From: Microbacterium sp. SLBN-146
GTDB taxonomy: Bacteria; Actinomycetota; Actinomycetes; Actinomycetales; Microbacteriaceae
Reading direction: 5' to 3'
DNA: 64,000 bases
Assembly (NCBI RefSeq): GCF_006715145.1
Contig: NZ_VFMR01000001.1
Span: 2,790,001-2,854,000 of the forward strand
Below, in pieces: positions 25,033-34,222 of this stretch (the stretch's first letter is position 1; each line of letters begins with the position of its first letter). The notes beneath the pieces are model-generated. The model ran no database searches and was not told the DNA's origin. It saw nothing but the letters and a program-made list of their open reading frames with translations. Position numbers and translations under genes: made by a program.

Positions 25033-26250
25033 ATGGGTTCCGCCCTCCCGCTCGCCGATCCGGTGCCTGCCGGCGGACCGATCCCTCCGGGGACGACCGT
25101 CGACGCCTCGACCGCCTTCGGCGCATACCTCCATGTCCCGTTCTGTCGCGTGCGGTGCGGCTACTGCGACTTCAACACCTACACGGCGACGGAGCTGCGC
25201 GGAGCGCGGCAGGACGACTACGCCGACACGCTGCTGCGAGAGGTGGAGCAGGCGCGTCGTCTGCTCTCGACCGCGGGGGAGCTGCGACCGGCATCCACCG
25301 TCTTCTTCGGTGGGGGCACACCGACGCTCCTTCCGGCCGGAGACCTCGGTCGGATGCTCGCGGGCGTCGTCGATGCGTTCGGACTCGTCGACGGAGCGGA
25401 GGTGACGGTCGAGGCGAACCCCGACACCGTGACGGATGCCGTCGCGACCGAGCTCGCGGAATCCGGCGTCACCCGCCTCTCGATCGGGATGCAGTCCGCC
25501 GTCCCGCACGTCCTCCGGGCCCTGGATCGCACGCACGATCCTGCAAACGTGGCAACCGCCGTCGCCGCCGCGCGCCACGCCGGTCTCGATGTGAGTCTCG
25601 ATCTCATCTACGGCGCTCCCGGCGAGACGCTGGAGGACTGGCGCATCTCGCTCGAAACAGCACTCGCGCTGGCTCCCGACCACATCTCCGCGTACGCCCT
25701 CATCGTCGAAGACGGAACGAAGCTCGCGCGGCAGATCAGACGCGGCGAGGTGCCGATGCCCGACGACGACGTCCAGGCGGACATGTACGAGCTGGCCGAT
25801 GACCTGCTCGGTGCGGGCGGATACGACTGGTACGAGGTCTCGAACTGGTCGCGCGGGACCGAACACCGATCTCGCCACAATCTCGCGTACTGGACGGGAG
25901 CGGACTGGTGGGGCTTCGGTCCAGGAGCCCACAGCCATGTCGCCGGAACCCGCTTCTGGAACGTGAAGCACCCCGCGGCGTACGCACAGCGACTGGCCTC
26001 GGACGCGACGCCTGCCATCGGCAGAGAGACACCGGATGCTGCGGCGCGCGACCTCGAGCGAGTGCTCCTTCGTACGCGAATCCGCGAAGGCCTGCCGGTG
26101 AGCGCGCTCCAGGACGAGGGGCGGCACGCCGTCGCGGCGCTCATTGCGGACGGCCTCGTCGACGGGCCTGCCGCCGTCCGGGGTCGGATCGTGCTGACGC
26201 GCCGGGGCCGATTGCTCGCCGACGCGGTCGTCCGGGCGCTGACAGAGTGA
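25033..26250 (+). CDS. hemW: Radical SAM heme chaperone HemW
   Basis: The 405-residue radical SAM protein is of the HemW type, which binds heme and delivers it to target proteins. The [4Fe-4S] motif HVPFCRVRCGYCDFNTYT has Cys38, Cys42 and Cys45; the following CDF is the feature that separates HemW from HemN. VFFGGGTPTLLPAG, RLSIGMQSAVPHVL, YGAPGETLEDWRISLE and the GFGPGAHSHVAGTRFWN heme-binding-associated segment are also seen. Older annotation calls it oxygen-independent coproporphyrinogen oxidase. Confidence 0.94.
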   Translation: MGSALPLADPVPAGGPIPPGTTVDASTAFGAYLHVPFCRVRCGYCDFNTYTATELRGARQDDYADTLLREVEQARRLLSTAGELRPASTVFFGGGTPTLLPAGDLGRMLAGVVDAFGLVDGAEVTVEANPDTVTDAVATELAESGVTRLSIGMQSAVPHVLRALDRTHDPANVATAVAAARHAGLDVSLDLIYGAPGETLEDWRISLETALALAPDHISAYALIVEDGTKLARQIRRGEVPMPDDDVQADMYELADDLLGAGGYDWYEVSNWSRGTEHRSRHNLAYWTGADWWGFGPGAHSHVAGTRFWNVKHPAAYAQRLASDATPAIGRETPDAAARDLERVLLRTRIREGLPVSALQDEGRHAVAALIADGLVDGPAAVRGRIVLTRRGRLLADAVVRALTE

Positions 26251-26287
26251 CGTGTCCACCGCCGCACGGCAGGCCGATCCGGTAGAA

Positions 26288-26314
26288 TTGGCACTCCCGT
26301 GCGGCGAGTGCCAG
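26288..26314 (+). promoter_or_regulatory. CIRCE operator
   Basis: TTGGCACTC, a 9-nt spacer and GAGTGCCAG match the CIRCE consensus (TTAGCACTC-N9-GAGTGCTAA) with three changes, two of which compensate each other to keep pairing. It overlaps a TAGAAT -10 candidate (26283-26288) and lies 31 nt before hrcA. HrcA is expected to bind it and repress hrcA-dnaJ until heat shock. Confidence 0.92.
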
Positions 26315-26345
26315 CGCGGACCGCGGTGAGAGCGAGGGAGGCGAG

Positions 26346-27386
26346 ATGGTCAGCGAACGAGGACTGCAGGTGCTGCGGGCGATCGTGCAGGACTATGTCG
26401 GCAGTCGCGAGCCCGTCGGCAGCAAGGCGATCGTCGAGCGACACGCATTCGGGGTCTCTGCCGCGACGATCCGCAATGACATGGCGCTCCTCGAGGACGA
26501 GGAGCTCATCACCGCCCCGCACACGTCGTCCGGAAGAGTTCCGACCGACAAGGGTTACCGCGTCTTCGTCGATCACCTCGCGGAACTCCGCCCTCTCTCG
26601 GGCGCACAGCGCACCGCCATCTCCACGTTCCTCGACGGGCCCGGAGACCTCGACGACGTGCTCGCCCGCACCGTCCGTGTGCTCACGCAGCTCACGGGGC
26701 AGGTTGCGATCGTCCAGTACCCGTCCTTCGCACGCGCCACCGTGACGCACGTCGAGCTCGTCCAGCTCGGGGGCGGGCGCATGCTCGTCGTCGTCGTGAC
26801 AGACACGGGGCGCGTCTCTCAGCGCATGGTCTTCGTGCGTTCCGAGTTCGACGACGACGGACTCGCGCGGGTCCGCGCGTCGCTCGGCGACCTTCTCGTC
26901 GGCCACCCCGTACGCGAAGCCCTGCTCCGGGTCGGCGACCACCTGACCGCACACGAGACGTCAGCGTCCGACGACGAGGCGGCAACGTCGGCTATCGCGC
27001 GCGTCGTGGCCGAAGAACTCGAGGAGTTCCGTCAGGACCGACTGGTCCTCGCAGGATCGGCGAACCTCGCTCGCAGCGAGTCCGACTTCCGGGGCAGTAT
27101 CTACCCGCTTCTCGAAGCGATCGAAGAGCAGGTGACCCTCTTGCGGCTGATGAGCGAAATGGTCGCCGACGAACATGGACTCGCCGCCAGCATCGGGCGC
27201 GAGAACGAGCCGTTCGGACTCGCGGAGGCGTCCGTCGTCGCGAGCGACTACGACTCGACGGGCGCGCGTGCCCGCGTGGGCGTGCTCGGCCCGACACGCA
27301 TGGACTACCCCACGAACCTCGCGGCGGTCCGGGCTGTGGCCCGGTACCTCTCGCGGCTGCTGGACGAAGACGAGACCGCACGCTGA
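26346..27386 (+). CDS. hrcA: Heat-inducible transcriptional repressor HrcA
   Basis: The 346-residue repressor binds CIRCE, and one is present upstream. The N-terminal winged helix contains RGLQVLRAIVQDYVGSREPV, GVSAATIRNDMALLEDEELI and PHTSSGRVPTDKGYRVFVD. The C-terminal part has SIGRENEPFGLAEASVVAS and MDYPTNLAAVRAVARYLSRL, matching the family end. The ATG at 26346 follows GAGGGAGG. Together with dnaJ it forms an autoregulated heat-shock unit; the GroES/GroEL genes are not in the window. Confidence 0.97.
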   Translation: MVSERGLQVLRAIVQDYVGSREPVGSKAIVERHAFGVSAATIRNDMALLEDEELITAPHTSSGRVPTDKGYRVFVDHLAELRPLSGAQRTAISTFLDGPGDLDDVLARTVRVLTQLTGQVAIVQYPSFARATVTHVELVQLGGGRMLVVVVTDTGRVSQRMVFVRSEFDDDGLARVRASLGDLLVGHPVREALLRVGDHLTAHETSASDDEAATSAIARVVAEELEEFRQDRLVLAGSANLARSESDFRGSIYPLLEAIEEQVTLLRLMSEMVADEHGLAASIGRENEPFGLAEASVVASDYDSTGARARVGVLGPTRMDYPTNLAAVRAVARYLSRLLDEDETAR

Positions 27387-27443
27387 CGCGTGCCGGGATG
27401 ATGACAGGATCCCGCGGCGGGCCCGCGGGCGGGAAAGGCGATT

Positions 27444-28559
27444 GTGGCTGACCACTACGAGGTCCTCGGCGTCTCGCGAGAAGCGAGCACCGACGAGATC
27501 AAGAAGGCGTATCGGCGCCTGGCGCGGGAACTGCACCCCGACGTCAATCCGGGGGAGGACGCCTCAGAGCGATTCAAGCTGGTGACGCACGCGTACGACG
27601 TGCTGAGCGATCCCGATCAGCGCGCACGCTATGACATGGGCGGTTCGGATTCGCCCTTCGGTGGCGGCGCAGCAGGCTTCGGCGGCTTCGGTGACATCTT
27701 CGAGACGTTCTTCGGCGGAGCGGGCGGAGGCCGACAGGGGCGCCCGCGGTCTCGTCGCGAGCGCGGTCAGGACGCGCTCGTGCGCGTCACGCTCGACCTG
27801 GGTGACGTCGTCTTCGGCGTCCACCGCGACATCGATGTCGACACGGCCATCGTGTGCGACACCTGCGACGGTTCCTGCTGTCAGCCGGGGACGACGCCTG
27901 TCACCTGCGACATCTGCCATGGGTCAGGTCACGTGCAGCGTCAGGTGCGGAGCCTTCTCGGCAACGTCGTCACGAGCCAGCCGTGCAACGTGTGCCAGGG
28001 CTACGGCACGACGATCCCTTACCCCTGCGCGACGTGCCAAGGACAGGGACGCGTCCGTTCACGACGCACCGTATCGCTCGACATCCCCGCGGGCGTCGAG
28101 ACGGGGCTCCGCCTCCAGCTTCCCGGCTCGGGCGAAGTCGGTCCCGCGGGCGGGCCGAACGGTGACCTGTACGTCGAGATCAACGTCACCCCGCATCCCG
28201 TCTTCAGTCGTGACGGCGACGACGTCCTCGCGACGCTCGATGTCTCGATGCCGGATGCCGTCCTCGGCACGACGACGACGATCGACTCGCTCGACGGGCC
28301 CGTCGAGCTCGAGATCCGGCCGGGCGTGCAGGCGGGCGACATCCTGACGATCAAGGGGCGCGGAATCACGCCTCTTCGCGGGTCGCAGCGCGGGGATCTG
28401 AAGGTCGGGGTCCACGTCGTGACGCCGACGCGCCTCGACCACAAGGAGCGCGCACTCATCGAAGACTTCGCAAAGCGCACGAAGCCGCCCGCTCCGAAGC
28501 TCGCCGAGTTCCATCAAGGTCTCTTCTCCAAACTGCGCGACCGCTTCCGGAACGGATAA
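27444..28559 (+). CDS. dnaJ: Chaperone protein DnaJ
   Basis: The 371-residue co-chaperone of DnaK has a J domain with HPD at residues 31-33, a Gly/Phe linker ([20 protein letters not shown]), a zinc-binding domain and a C-terminal client-binding part. Three zinc motifs are canonical ([24 protein letters not shown]); the first reads CDTCDGSC, with Cys replacing the last Gly, followed by a second Cys. The GTG at 27444 follows GGGAAAGG. It is placed after hrcA and is the DnaJ2-type copy of actinobacteria; the dnaK operon usually carries another. Confidence 0.96.
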   Translation: MADHYEVLGVSREASTDEIKKAYRRLARELHPDVNPGEDASERFKLVTHAYDVLSDPDQRARYDMGGSDSPFGGGAAGFGGFGDIFETFFGGAGGGRQGRPRSRRERGQDALVRVTLDLGDVVFGVHRDIDVDTAIVCDTCDGSCCQPGTTPVTCDICHGSGHVQRQVRSLLGNVVTSQPCNVCQGYGTTIPYPCATCQGQGRVRSRRTVSLDIPAGVETGLRLQLPGSGEVGPAGGPNGDLYVEINVTPHPVFSRDGDDVLATLDVSMPDAVLGTTTTIDSLDGPVELEIRPGVQAGDILTIKGRGITPLRGSQRGDLKVGVHVVTPTRLDHKERALIEDFAKRTKPPAPKLAEFHQGLFSKLRDRFRNG

Positions 28560-28562
28560 CGG

Positions 28563-29294
28563 ATGCCGCTGCACTTCCTCCTCGACGAGCCCATCCACGC
28601 GGGGCCCGGCGAGGACGTCGTCCTGACCGGCGCCGAGGCCCACCACGCCGCAACCGTGCGGCGTGTGCGCGTCGGCGAGACCGTCACGGTGGGTGATGGC
28701 CGGGGAGGCTGGGTGACGGGGGAGTGCGTCGCGGTCGCGTCGCGCGAAGTCGTCGTCCGGGTGACGGCGCGAGAGGACGTCGCTCCGGCACATCCGCGTA
28801 TCGTGCTCGTGCAGGCGCTCGCGAAGGGCGACCGCGACGAACTCGCGATTCAGGCGGCGACCGAGCTCGGCGTCGACGAGATCGTCCCGTGGCAAGCGGC
28901 GCGGAGCGTGTCCCGATGGGATGCCACGAAAGCCGTCAAAGGCCGCGACCGCTGGGCGGGAATCGTCCGTGAGGCGGCGAAGCAGGCTCACCGCGCGTGG
29001 GTGCCCGATGTCGCGGAACTCGTGACCACGAAGCAGGCGGCGGCCCGAGCCGGTGCGTGCGACGTCCTCGTCCTCGATCCGAGCGCCCCCACCCCGCTCA
29101 CACGGCACGCGCTGTCGCGCGAGCGCGACCTCGTCCTCGTCGTCGGTCCGGAGGGCGGCATCGCCCCCGAGGAGCTCGCTCTCTTCTCGGATGCCGGTGC
29201 GACACTCGTCCGCCTGGGAGACACCGTGCTGCGAACCTCCACTGCAGGACCCGCCGCCCTCGCGGTCGTGAGCGCCGCCCTCGATCGGTGGTGA
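28563..29294 (+). CDS. rsmE: 16S rRNA (uracil(1498)-N(3))-methyltransferase
   Basis: The 243-residue SPOUT-class methyltransferase modifies U1498 of 16S rRNA. It starts with MPLHFLLDEPI, followed by GAEAHHAATVRRVRVGE (PUA-like part). The knotted SAM-binding part contains QALAKGDRDELAIQAATELG, VVGPEGGIAPEELALF and VRLGDTVLRTSTAGPAAL, matching the GPEGG and LRTETA signatures. It starts 3 nt after dnaJ and is co-transcribed with it. Confidence 0.95.
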   Translation: MPLHFLLDEPIHAGPGEDVVLTGAEAHHAATVRRVRVGETVTVGDGRGGWVTGECVAVASREVVVRVTAREDVAPAHPRIVLVQALAKGDRDELAIQAATELGVDEIVPWQAARSVSRWDATKAVKGRDRWAGIVREAAKQAHRAWVPDVAELVTTKQAAARAGACDVLVLDPSAPTPLTRHALSRERDLVLVVGPEGGIAPEELALFSDAGATLVRLGDTVLRTSTAGPAALAVVSAALDRW

Positions 29295-29325
29295 CGAGCA
29301 TCGGCCCGGCGCGGAGCGTGCTGGA

Positions 29326-29331
29326 TAGACT
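29326..29331 (+). promoter_or_regulatory. -10 element for leaderless HIT gene
   Basis: TAGACT ends 7 nt before the HIT-family ATG at 29339. Confidence 0.45.
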
Positions 29332-29338
29332 GGACCGC

Positions 29339-29686
29339 ATGAGTGAGCCGTCGATCTTCACCAGGATCCTGCAGGGCGAGATCCCTTCCGAGATCATCGC
29401 GGAGACCGACAACGCGTTCGCGATCCGCGACATCGCACCCCAAGCGCCCGTTCACCTCCTCGTGATCCCCAAGACGCAGGAGTACCGCAACGTCGTGGAA
29501 CTCGCGGCGGGCGATCCCGCGCTCCTGGCAGAGGTGGTGGGGCTCGCCAACTCCGTCGCGGCCGAACACGCCGGCGGCGACTTCCGCCTCGTCTTCAACA
29601 CGGGGGCCAGCGCAGGCCAGACCGTGTTCCACGTGCACGCCCACGTCCTCGCGGGCGACCTCGACGAGAAGAGCGTCGGTGGCTGA
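29339..29686 (+). CDS. HIT family hydrolase
   Basis: The 115-residue histidine triad protein carries the catalytic FHVHAHVLAG near residues 98-107. It starts SIFTRILQGEIPSEII and contains DIAPQAPVHLLVIPK, like HinT-type phosphoramidases that split AMP-lysine and similar compounds. The ATG at 29339 gives the standard family N-terminus. It overlaps the phoH GTG by 8 nt, so translation is probably coupled. Confidence 0.93.
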   Translation: MSEPSIFTRILQGEIPSEIIAETDNAFAIRDIAPQAPVHLLVIPKTQEYRNVVELAAGDPALLAEVVGLANSVAAEHAGGDFRLVFNTGASAGQTVFHVHAHVLAGDLDEKSVGG

Positions 29687-30767
29687 CCTCGGCTCCGACG
29701 ACACGGCGGTCGAACAGATCCTCGCCGACGGTGTCGCAATGGTGCAGCTGCTCGGCCCACAGGATCGTCTGCTGCGCGTCGTCGAGCGTGAGCATCCGGA
29801 TGTCGACGTCCTCGTGCGAGGGAACGAGATCACGCTGACGGGTCCCGCCCCGGCGGTCGCGGGCGCACGACGCCTCGTCGACGAGCTCATCGCGATGGCG
29901 CGGGCGGGCCAGGGTCTCGATCCGGCCGATGTCTCCAGTTCGAGCAGGATTCTCCGCACAGACGCGGGGCAGCGCCCGTCCGAGGTCCTCGGCGAAGCGA
30001 TCCTCTCGTCTCGTGGACGCGTCATCCGTCCGAAGACCCTCGGCCAGAAGTCCTATGTCGACGCGATCGACGAGAGCACGATCGTGTTCGGAATCGGGCC
30101 CGCGGGCACGGGCAAGACCTACCTCGCGATGGCGAAGGCCGTTCAGGCCCTCCAGCGCAAGGAGGTCAGCCGCATCATCCTGAGCCGGCCGGCGATCGAA
30201 GCGGGGGAGCGGCTCGGCTTCCTGCCCGGGACGCTCAACGACAAGATCGATCCCTACCTCCGTCCTCTCTACGACGCCCTCAACGAGATGATGGATCCGG
30301 AACTCGTCCCCAAACTCATGGCGTCGGGAACGATCGAGGTCGCCCCGCTCGCCTACATGCGCGGGCGTACCCTCAACGATTCGTTCGTCGTGCTCGACGA
30401 GGCGCAGAACACGACACCGGAACAGATGAAGATGTTCCTGACCCGCCTAGGCTTCGGCACGCGCATGGTCGTGACGGGGGACATCACCCAGATCGACCTT
30501 CCCGCGGGTGCATCCGGTCTCCGCCTCGTCACGCGCGTCCTGAAGGACATCGACGACATCCATTTCGCCTACCTCACGAGCGACGACGTCGTGCGGCACA
30601 GTCTCGTCGGGCGTATCGTCGACGCCTACACCGAGTACGACGAGAGTCGACTCGCTGCGAGGCGCGAACGCGACGAAGCATCCGAGTTCGCCAATCGCGC
30701 GGAGCGCCGCGGCGTCCAGCGCCCCGCCGGACCCCGCGATCGACTCCCCAAACGAGGACGTTCATGA
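29679..30767 (+). CDS. phoH: PhoH-like ATPase
   Basis: The 362-residue PhoH/YbeZ-type P-loop ATPase has Walker A GPAGTGKTYLAMA near residue 140, SRPAIEAGERLGFLPGTLND, and Walker B in SFVVLDEAQNTTPEQMKMFL, then RMVVTGDITQIDLP. YbeZ proteins work with YbeY in ribosome and RNA quality control; ybeY follows with an ATGA overlap, and the N-terminal 110 residues carry a KH-like region (VLVRGNEITLTGP). The GTG start lies within the end of the HIT gene. Confidence 0.94.
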   Translation: MADLGSDDTAVEQILADGVAMVQLLGPQDRLLRVVEREHPDVDVLVRGNEITLTGPAPAVAGARRLVDELIAMARAGQGLDPADVSSSSRILRTDAGQRPSEVLGEAILSSRGRVIRPKTLGQKSYVDAIDESTIVFGIGPAGTGKTYLAMAKAVQALQRKEVSRIILSRPAIEAGERLGFLPGTLNDKIDPYLRPLYDALNEMMDPELVPKLMASGTIEVAPLAYMRGRTLNDSFVVLDEAQNTTPEQMKMFLTRLGFGTRMVVTGDITQIDLPAGASGLRLVTRVLKDIDDIHFAYLTSDDVVRHSLVGRIVDAYTEYDESRLAARRERDEASEFANRAERRGVQRPAGPRDRLPKRGRS

Positions 30768-31231
30768 CGATAGAGATCGGCAACGAATCGGGGGCAGCGG
30801 TCGATGAGACCGTCCTCCTCCGACTCACGGAGCACAATCTGGCACAGCTCCACGTGAGCGCGGACGCCGACGTCGCGATCCTCCTGGTCGACGAGGGCGC
30901 CATGGAAGCCCTGCACGTCCAGTGGATGGACGAGCCGGGCCCGACGGACGTGCTCAGCTTCCCCATGGATGAGCTGCGGCCGGGCTCGGAGGAAGCTCCG
31001 ACGCCTCCCGGCCTCCTCGGAGACATCGTGCTGTGTCCGCAGGTCGCCGAGACCCAGGCCCTCGCGGCCCGGCACTCGACCATGGACGAGCTCATCCTCC
31101 TCACGACGCATGGCCTCCTGCATCTGCTGGGGTTCGACCATGCCGAGCCCGAGGAGGAGCGCGAGATGTTCGGCCTGCAGAAGGAGCTCATCCACAGCTT
31201 CCAGGCATCCGAACGCCGCCGTCGCGCATGA
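30764..31231 (+). CDS. ybeY: Endoribonuclease YbeY
   Basis: The 155-residue zinc-dependent RNase takes part in 16S rRNA 3' maturation and ribosome quality control. The metal site TTHGLLHLLGFDH supplies His116, His120 and His126, and MDEPGPTDVLSFPMDE is the usual upstream block. It overlaps phoH before it and the CNNM gene after it by ATGA. Confidence 0.96.
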   Translation: MTIEIGNESGAAVDETVLLRLTEHNLAQLHVSADADVAILLVDEGAMEALHVQWMDEPGPTDVLSFPMDELRPGSEEAPTPPGLLGDIVLCPQVAETQALAARHSTMDELILLTTHGLLHLLGFDHAEPEEEREMFGLQKELIHSFQASERRRRA

Positions 31232-32619
31232 CAGAAGCGCTTCTCCTTCTCGCCGCCGCGCTGCTCGTGGCCTTCGGCGGACTCATGGCGGCGATCGATG
31301 CTGCGCTGGGCGTGACGTCTCGCGCCGACCTCGTAGACATGGCCGCCTCCGGCCGCAACTCCTCCTCGCTCGAGCGGATCGCAGCCGATCCGCCGGCGCA
31401 CGCGACGGCAGTCGTCTTCATCCGCATCCTCGCCGAGACGGGTGCCGCGGTGCTCGTCACGGTGGCTTTCACGGTGCTCTTCGAGAACATCTGGTGGGCG
31501 ATGCTCGCCGCCGTCGTCCTGATGACCGGGATCTCCTTCGTCCTCGTGGGGGCAAGCCCGCGGGCATGGGGCAGGCAGCACGCGACCCGGCTGCTGCGCG
31601 GCGCGGCGCCCGTCATCCGCGGCGTTCGGCTCTTCCTCGGGCCCCTCGCCCACGGACTCGTCGCGCTGGGAACGCGCGTGACACCCGGCGTCGCGCGAGG
31701 ATCGTCATTCGCGTCGGAGGAGCAGCTCCTCAGCATCATCGACGAGGCGGCTGAGAACGAGCTCATCGAAGAGGACGACCGCGAGCTCATCCACTCGGTC
31801 TTCGAGTTCACCGACACGTACGTGCGCGAAGTGATGGTGCCCCGCACCGACATGGTGACGGTGGATGCCGCGGCGTCGTCGCGCGAAGCGATGAAGACGT
31901 TCCTGGAGAAGGGCGTGTCCCGCGTTCCCGTCATGGACCACGACGCGGACGACGTCGTCGGCGTGCTGTATCTCAAGGACCTCGTGCAGTTCGGCTTCGG
32001 CGGCGAATCGGGCTGGCGTGACGCGCCCATCGCGAAGATCACACGACCCGCGGTCTTCGTGCCGGAGTCGATGATGGCCGAGACGCTGCTGCAGCAGATG
32101 AAGCGCGACGCCGTGCATGTCTGCCTCGTCATCGACGAGTACGGTGGCGTCTCGGGTCTCGTGACCCTCGAGGACCTCATCGAGGAGCTCGTCGGCGAGA
32201 TCGCCGACGAATACGATCCCAAGGCAGACGAAGTCACGGAGATCGAACCGGGACGCTATCGCGTCAGCGCCCGACTCGATCTCGACGACGTCGGAGAACT
32301 CTTCGGCATCGAGCTCGAGGACGACGACGTCGACTCCATCGGCGGCCTCCTCGGCAAGGCGCTCGGACGTGTTCCGCAGCCCGGTTCCACGGCGGACTAC
32401 GAGGGTCTCACGCTCACGGGTGGTGCCTCTCGAGGACAGGGCCGAGGCATCGCGACGGTCTTCGTCGAACGCGCAGAGCAGCCGGAGGAGACCGAGGAGA
32501 CGGCGACCCGCGGTCCACGCACCGAGGAGATCCGGCTCCCGAGGACCGACGAGACCCGAACCGTCAAGAACGAGTCGCGCACGAAGAACGAGGCGCGCGT
32601 CAAGAAGGAGAAGCGCTGA
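31228..32619 (+). CDS. CNNM/HlyC-CorC family transporter-like protein
   Basis: The 463-residue protein has an N-terminal CNNM/DUF21 membrane domain with about three to four helices, two CBS domains in the middle (MVPRTDMVTVDAAASSREAM; IDEYGGVSGLVTLEDLIEEL) and a CorC_HlyC-type C-terminal domain. Related proteins take part in Mg2+ or Co2+ efflux. The last 45 residues are a charged tail rich in Glu, Thr, Arg and Lys, probably disordered. It starts at an ATGA overlap with ybeY and ends in a 1-nt overlap with era. Some annotation calls this family hemolysin, which is misleading. Confidence 0.91.
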   Translation: MTEALLLLAAALLVAFGGLMAAIDAALGVTSRADLVDMAASGRNSSSLERIAADPPAHATAVVFIRILAETGAAVLVTVAFTVLFENIWWAMLAAVVLMTGISFVLVGASPRAWGRQHATRLLRGAAPVIRGVRLFLGPLAHGLVALGTRVTPGVARGSSFASEEQLLSIIDEAAENELIEEDDRELIHSVFEFTDTYVREVMVPRTDMVTVDAAASSREAMKTFLEKGVSRVPVMDHDADDVVGVLYLKDLVQFGFGGESGWRDAPIAKITRPAVFVPESMMAETLLQQMKRDAVHVCLVIDEYGGVSGLVTLEDLIEELVGEIADEYDPKADEVTEIEPGRYRVSARLDLDDVGELFGIELEDDDVDSIGGLLGKALGRVPQPGSTADYEGLTLTGGASRGQGRGIATVFVERAEQPEETEETATRGPRTEEIRLPRTDETRTVKNESRTKNEARVKKEKR

Positions 32620-33524
32620 TGGCGTCCGAGTCCTCGACCGGCAGATCCGGGTTCGTCACGTTCGTCGGTCGTCCCAACGTCGGGAAGTCGACCCTCACGA
32701 ACGCGCTCGTCGGCGAAAAGGTCGCCATCACCAGCGACAAGCCGCAGACGACCAGGCGCGCGATCCGCGGCATCCTGAACCGCCCGGAGGGCCAGATCGT
32801 CATCGTCGACACGCCGGGGATCCACAAGCCACGCACACTTCTCGGGCAGCGGCTCAACGATCTCGTCGAGACGGTGCTCGGAGATGTCGACGTCATCGGA
32901 TTCTGCGTCCCGGCGACGGAGAAGGTGGGCCCCGGCGATCGGCGCATCGCGGAGTCGCTGTCGGGATATCCGCGGTCGAAGAAGGTGGCGATCGTGACCA
33001 AGACGGATGCCGCGACGCGCGAACAGGTGACCGAGCGGCTCCTCGAGGTCGACGCGCTCCGCGAGGACTGGGCGGCGGTGATCCCGCTTTCTGCGCTCAC
33101 GAGGGAGCAACTCGATGTCGTGACGCGAGAGCTCCTGGAGCTCCTTCCCGAGGGACCGCCGCTGTATCCCGAGGACATCGTCACCGACGAGTCACTCGAG
33201 GACCGCATCGCCGAGATCATCCGCGAAGCGGCGCTCGAGGGCGTCCGCGATGAGCTTCCCCACTCGATCGCCGTGACGATCGAGGACATGGCCCGGCGTG
33301 ACACGGGTTCGATGACCGATATCCACGCGAACGTCGTCGTCGAACGCGACAGTCAGAAGGCGATCATCATCGGGCACCGGGGATCACGTCTGCGCGATGT
33401 CGGCGCACGCGCGCGCGAGCAGATCGAACCGCTCGTGGGCACGAAGGTCTTCCTGAAGCTGCACGTGCGGGTCGCGAAGGAGTGGCAGCGCGACCCGAAG
33501 CAGTTGGGTCGCCTGGGCTTCTGA
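32619..33524 (+). CDS. era: GTPase Era
   Basis: The 301-residue GTPase binds the 3' end of 16S rRNA during 30S assembly. G1 is GRPNVGKST (residues 17-25), G3 is DTPGIHKP, and G4 is TKTD. The C-terminal KH domain contains KAIIIGHRGSRLRDVGARAR and ends with KQLGRLGF. It is the last gene of the run that starts near hrcA, with tight or overlapping junctions throughout. Confidence 0.97.
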   Translation: MASESSTGRSGFVTFVGRPNVGKSTLTNALVGEKVAITSDKPQTTRRAIRGILNRPEGQIVIVDTPGIHKPRTLLGQRLNDLVETVLGDVDVIGFCVPATEKVGPGDRRIAESLSGYPRSKKVAIVTKTDAATREQVTERLLEVDALREDWAAVIPLSALTREQLDVVTRELLELLPEGPPLYPEDIVTDESLEDRIAEIIREAALEGVRDELPHSIAVTIEDMARRDTGSMTDIHANVVVERDSQKAIIIGHRGSRLRDVGARAREQIEPLVGTKVFLKLHVRVAKEWQRDPKQLGRLGF

Positions 33525-33540
33525 CGCTCGTCCTCAGAAG
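33518..33540. terminator. Short hairpin at convergent era / lipoprotein ends
   Basis: CTTCTGA (33518-33524) and TCAGAAG (33534-33540) form a 7-bp stem around a 9-nt loop that spans both stop codons. It is a plausible weak bidirectional terminator. Confidence 0.4.
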
Positions 33541-34157
33541 GGCCGGATGACGGACCGGATGATCACGACGTCGGCGCCGTACTCCTCGTCGGCGGCCGCT
33601 TGCCACGTCCCGTCGTCCCACACCACGTCGACCCAGAGCCACCCGTTGTCGATGTACGACGTGAGATAGCCTTCGGCGAGTCGGTCCGGAAGGTCGTTCT
33701 GCAGCTCGGCGAGCTGCTCCTCCGTACCGGCGCCTGCCCTGCCGCCCGTCGGATCGTCGGGTTTGACAGGGTCGTAGAGTGCGAGCATGACGGGCGGCTG
33801 GTCGACGGTGAAGGTCTCTCCGTCGTATGTGCCCTGCACACCGTAGGCGCCCCATGTCACGCCGTTCGCGCTCTCGGATCCGTCCACGCCGTCCCACGAC
33901 CAGCCGACCACCGGTATTCCCGAGCACTGCGGCGGATACGACTCCGCGACGGCGCCGAGACAGAGCTCCACGTCTCCGTTCGTGTCCAGGACGGTGCCCT
34001 GCGTCATGACCCGCACGTCGGGCGGAGCCGGCCACACGCCGCCGAGTCCCGCCCCTGGAGGCTCGGCACCACCCGGTGCGCCAGAGGCGCATCCTGCGAC
34101 GGTGAGCAGGGTGGCCGCCACGAATGCGACGGCGGCGATTCGCCGATGACTGTTCAT
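33534..34157 (-). CDS. Hypothetical lipoprotein
   Basis: The 207-residue protein has a lipoprotein signal (AVAFVAATLLTVAGC) with the lipobox Cys near residue 24, so it is anchored on the outer face of the membrane. The mature part is acidic and Gly/Pro/Trp-rich, with VLDTNGDVELCLGAVAESYP, GIPVVGWSWDG and GNGWLWV-like segments, and two further Cys residues that could pair. I do not recognise a family; similar short lipoproteins are frequent in Microbacteriaceae. It is transcribed away from leuA and inserted between era and leuA-recO. Confidence 0.8.
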   Translation of the reverse strand: MNSHRRIAAVAFVAATLLTVAGCASGAPGGAEPPGAGLGGVWPAPPDVRVMTQGTVLDTNGDVELCLGAVAESYPPQCSGIPVVGWSWDGVDGSESANGVTWGAYGVQGTYDGETFTVDQPPVMLALYDPVKPDDPTGGRAGAGTEEQLAELQNDLPDRLAEGYLTSYIDNGWLWVDVVWDDGTWQAAADEEYGADVVIIRSVIRPF

Positions 34158-34210
34158 GTGTGTGGAGCGTTCTGAGAGAGCGGATCGTCTCACATGTTCG
34201 GGAATGGGTG

Positions 34211-34216
34211 TAACCT
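34211..34216 (+). promoter_or_regulatory. -10 element for the leuA leader transcript
   Basis: TAACCT ends 6 nt before the leader-peptide ATG at 34223, so the transcript should begin at that codon. Confidence 0.55.
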
Positions 34217-34222
34217 GTCGTC

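Noticed and set aside
33600..34175. Plus-strand frame opposite the lipoprotein gene
   Set aside because: The minus-strand protein has a clear lipobox and signal peptide; the plus-strand product has no motifs.
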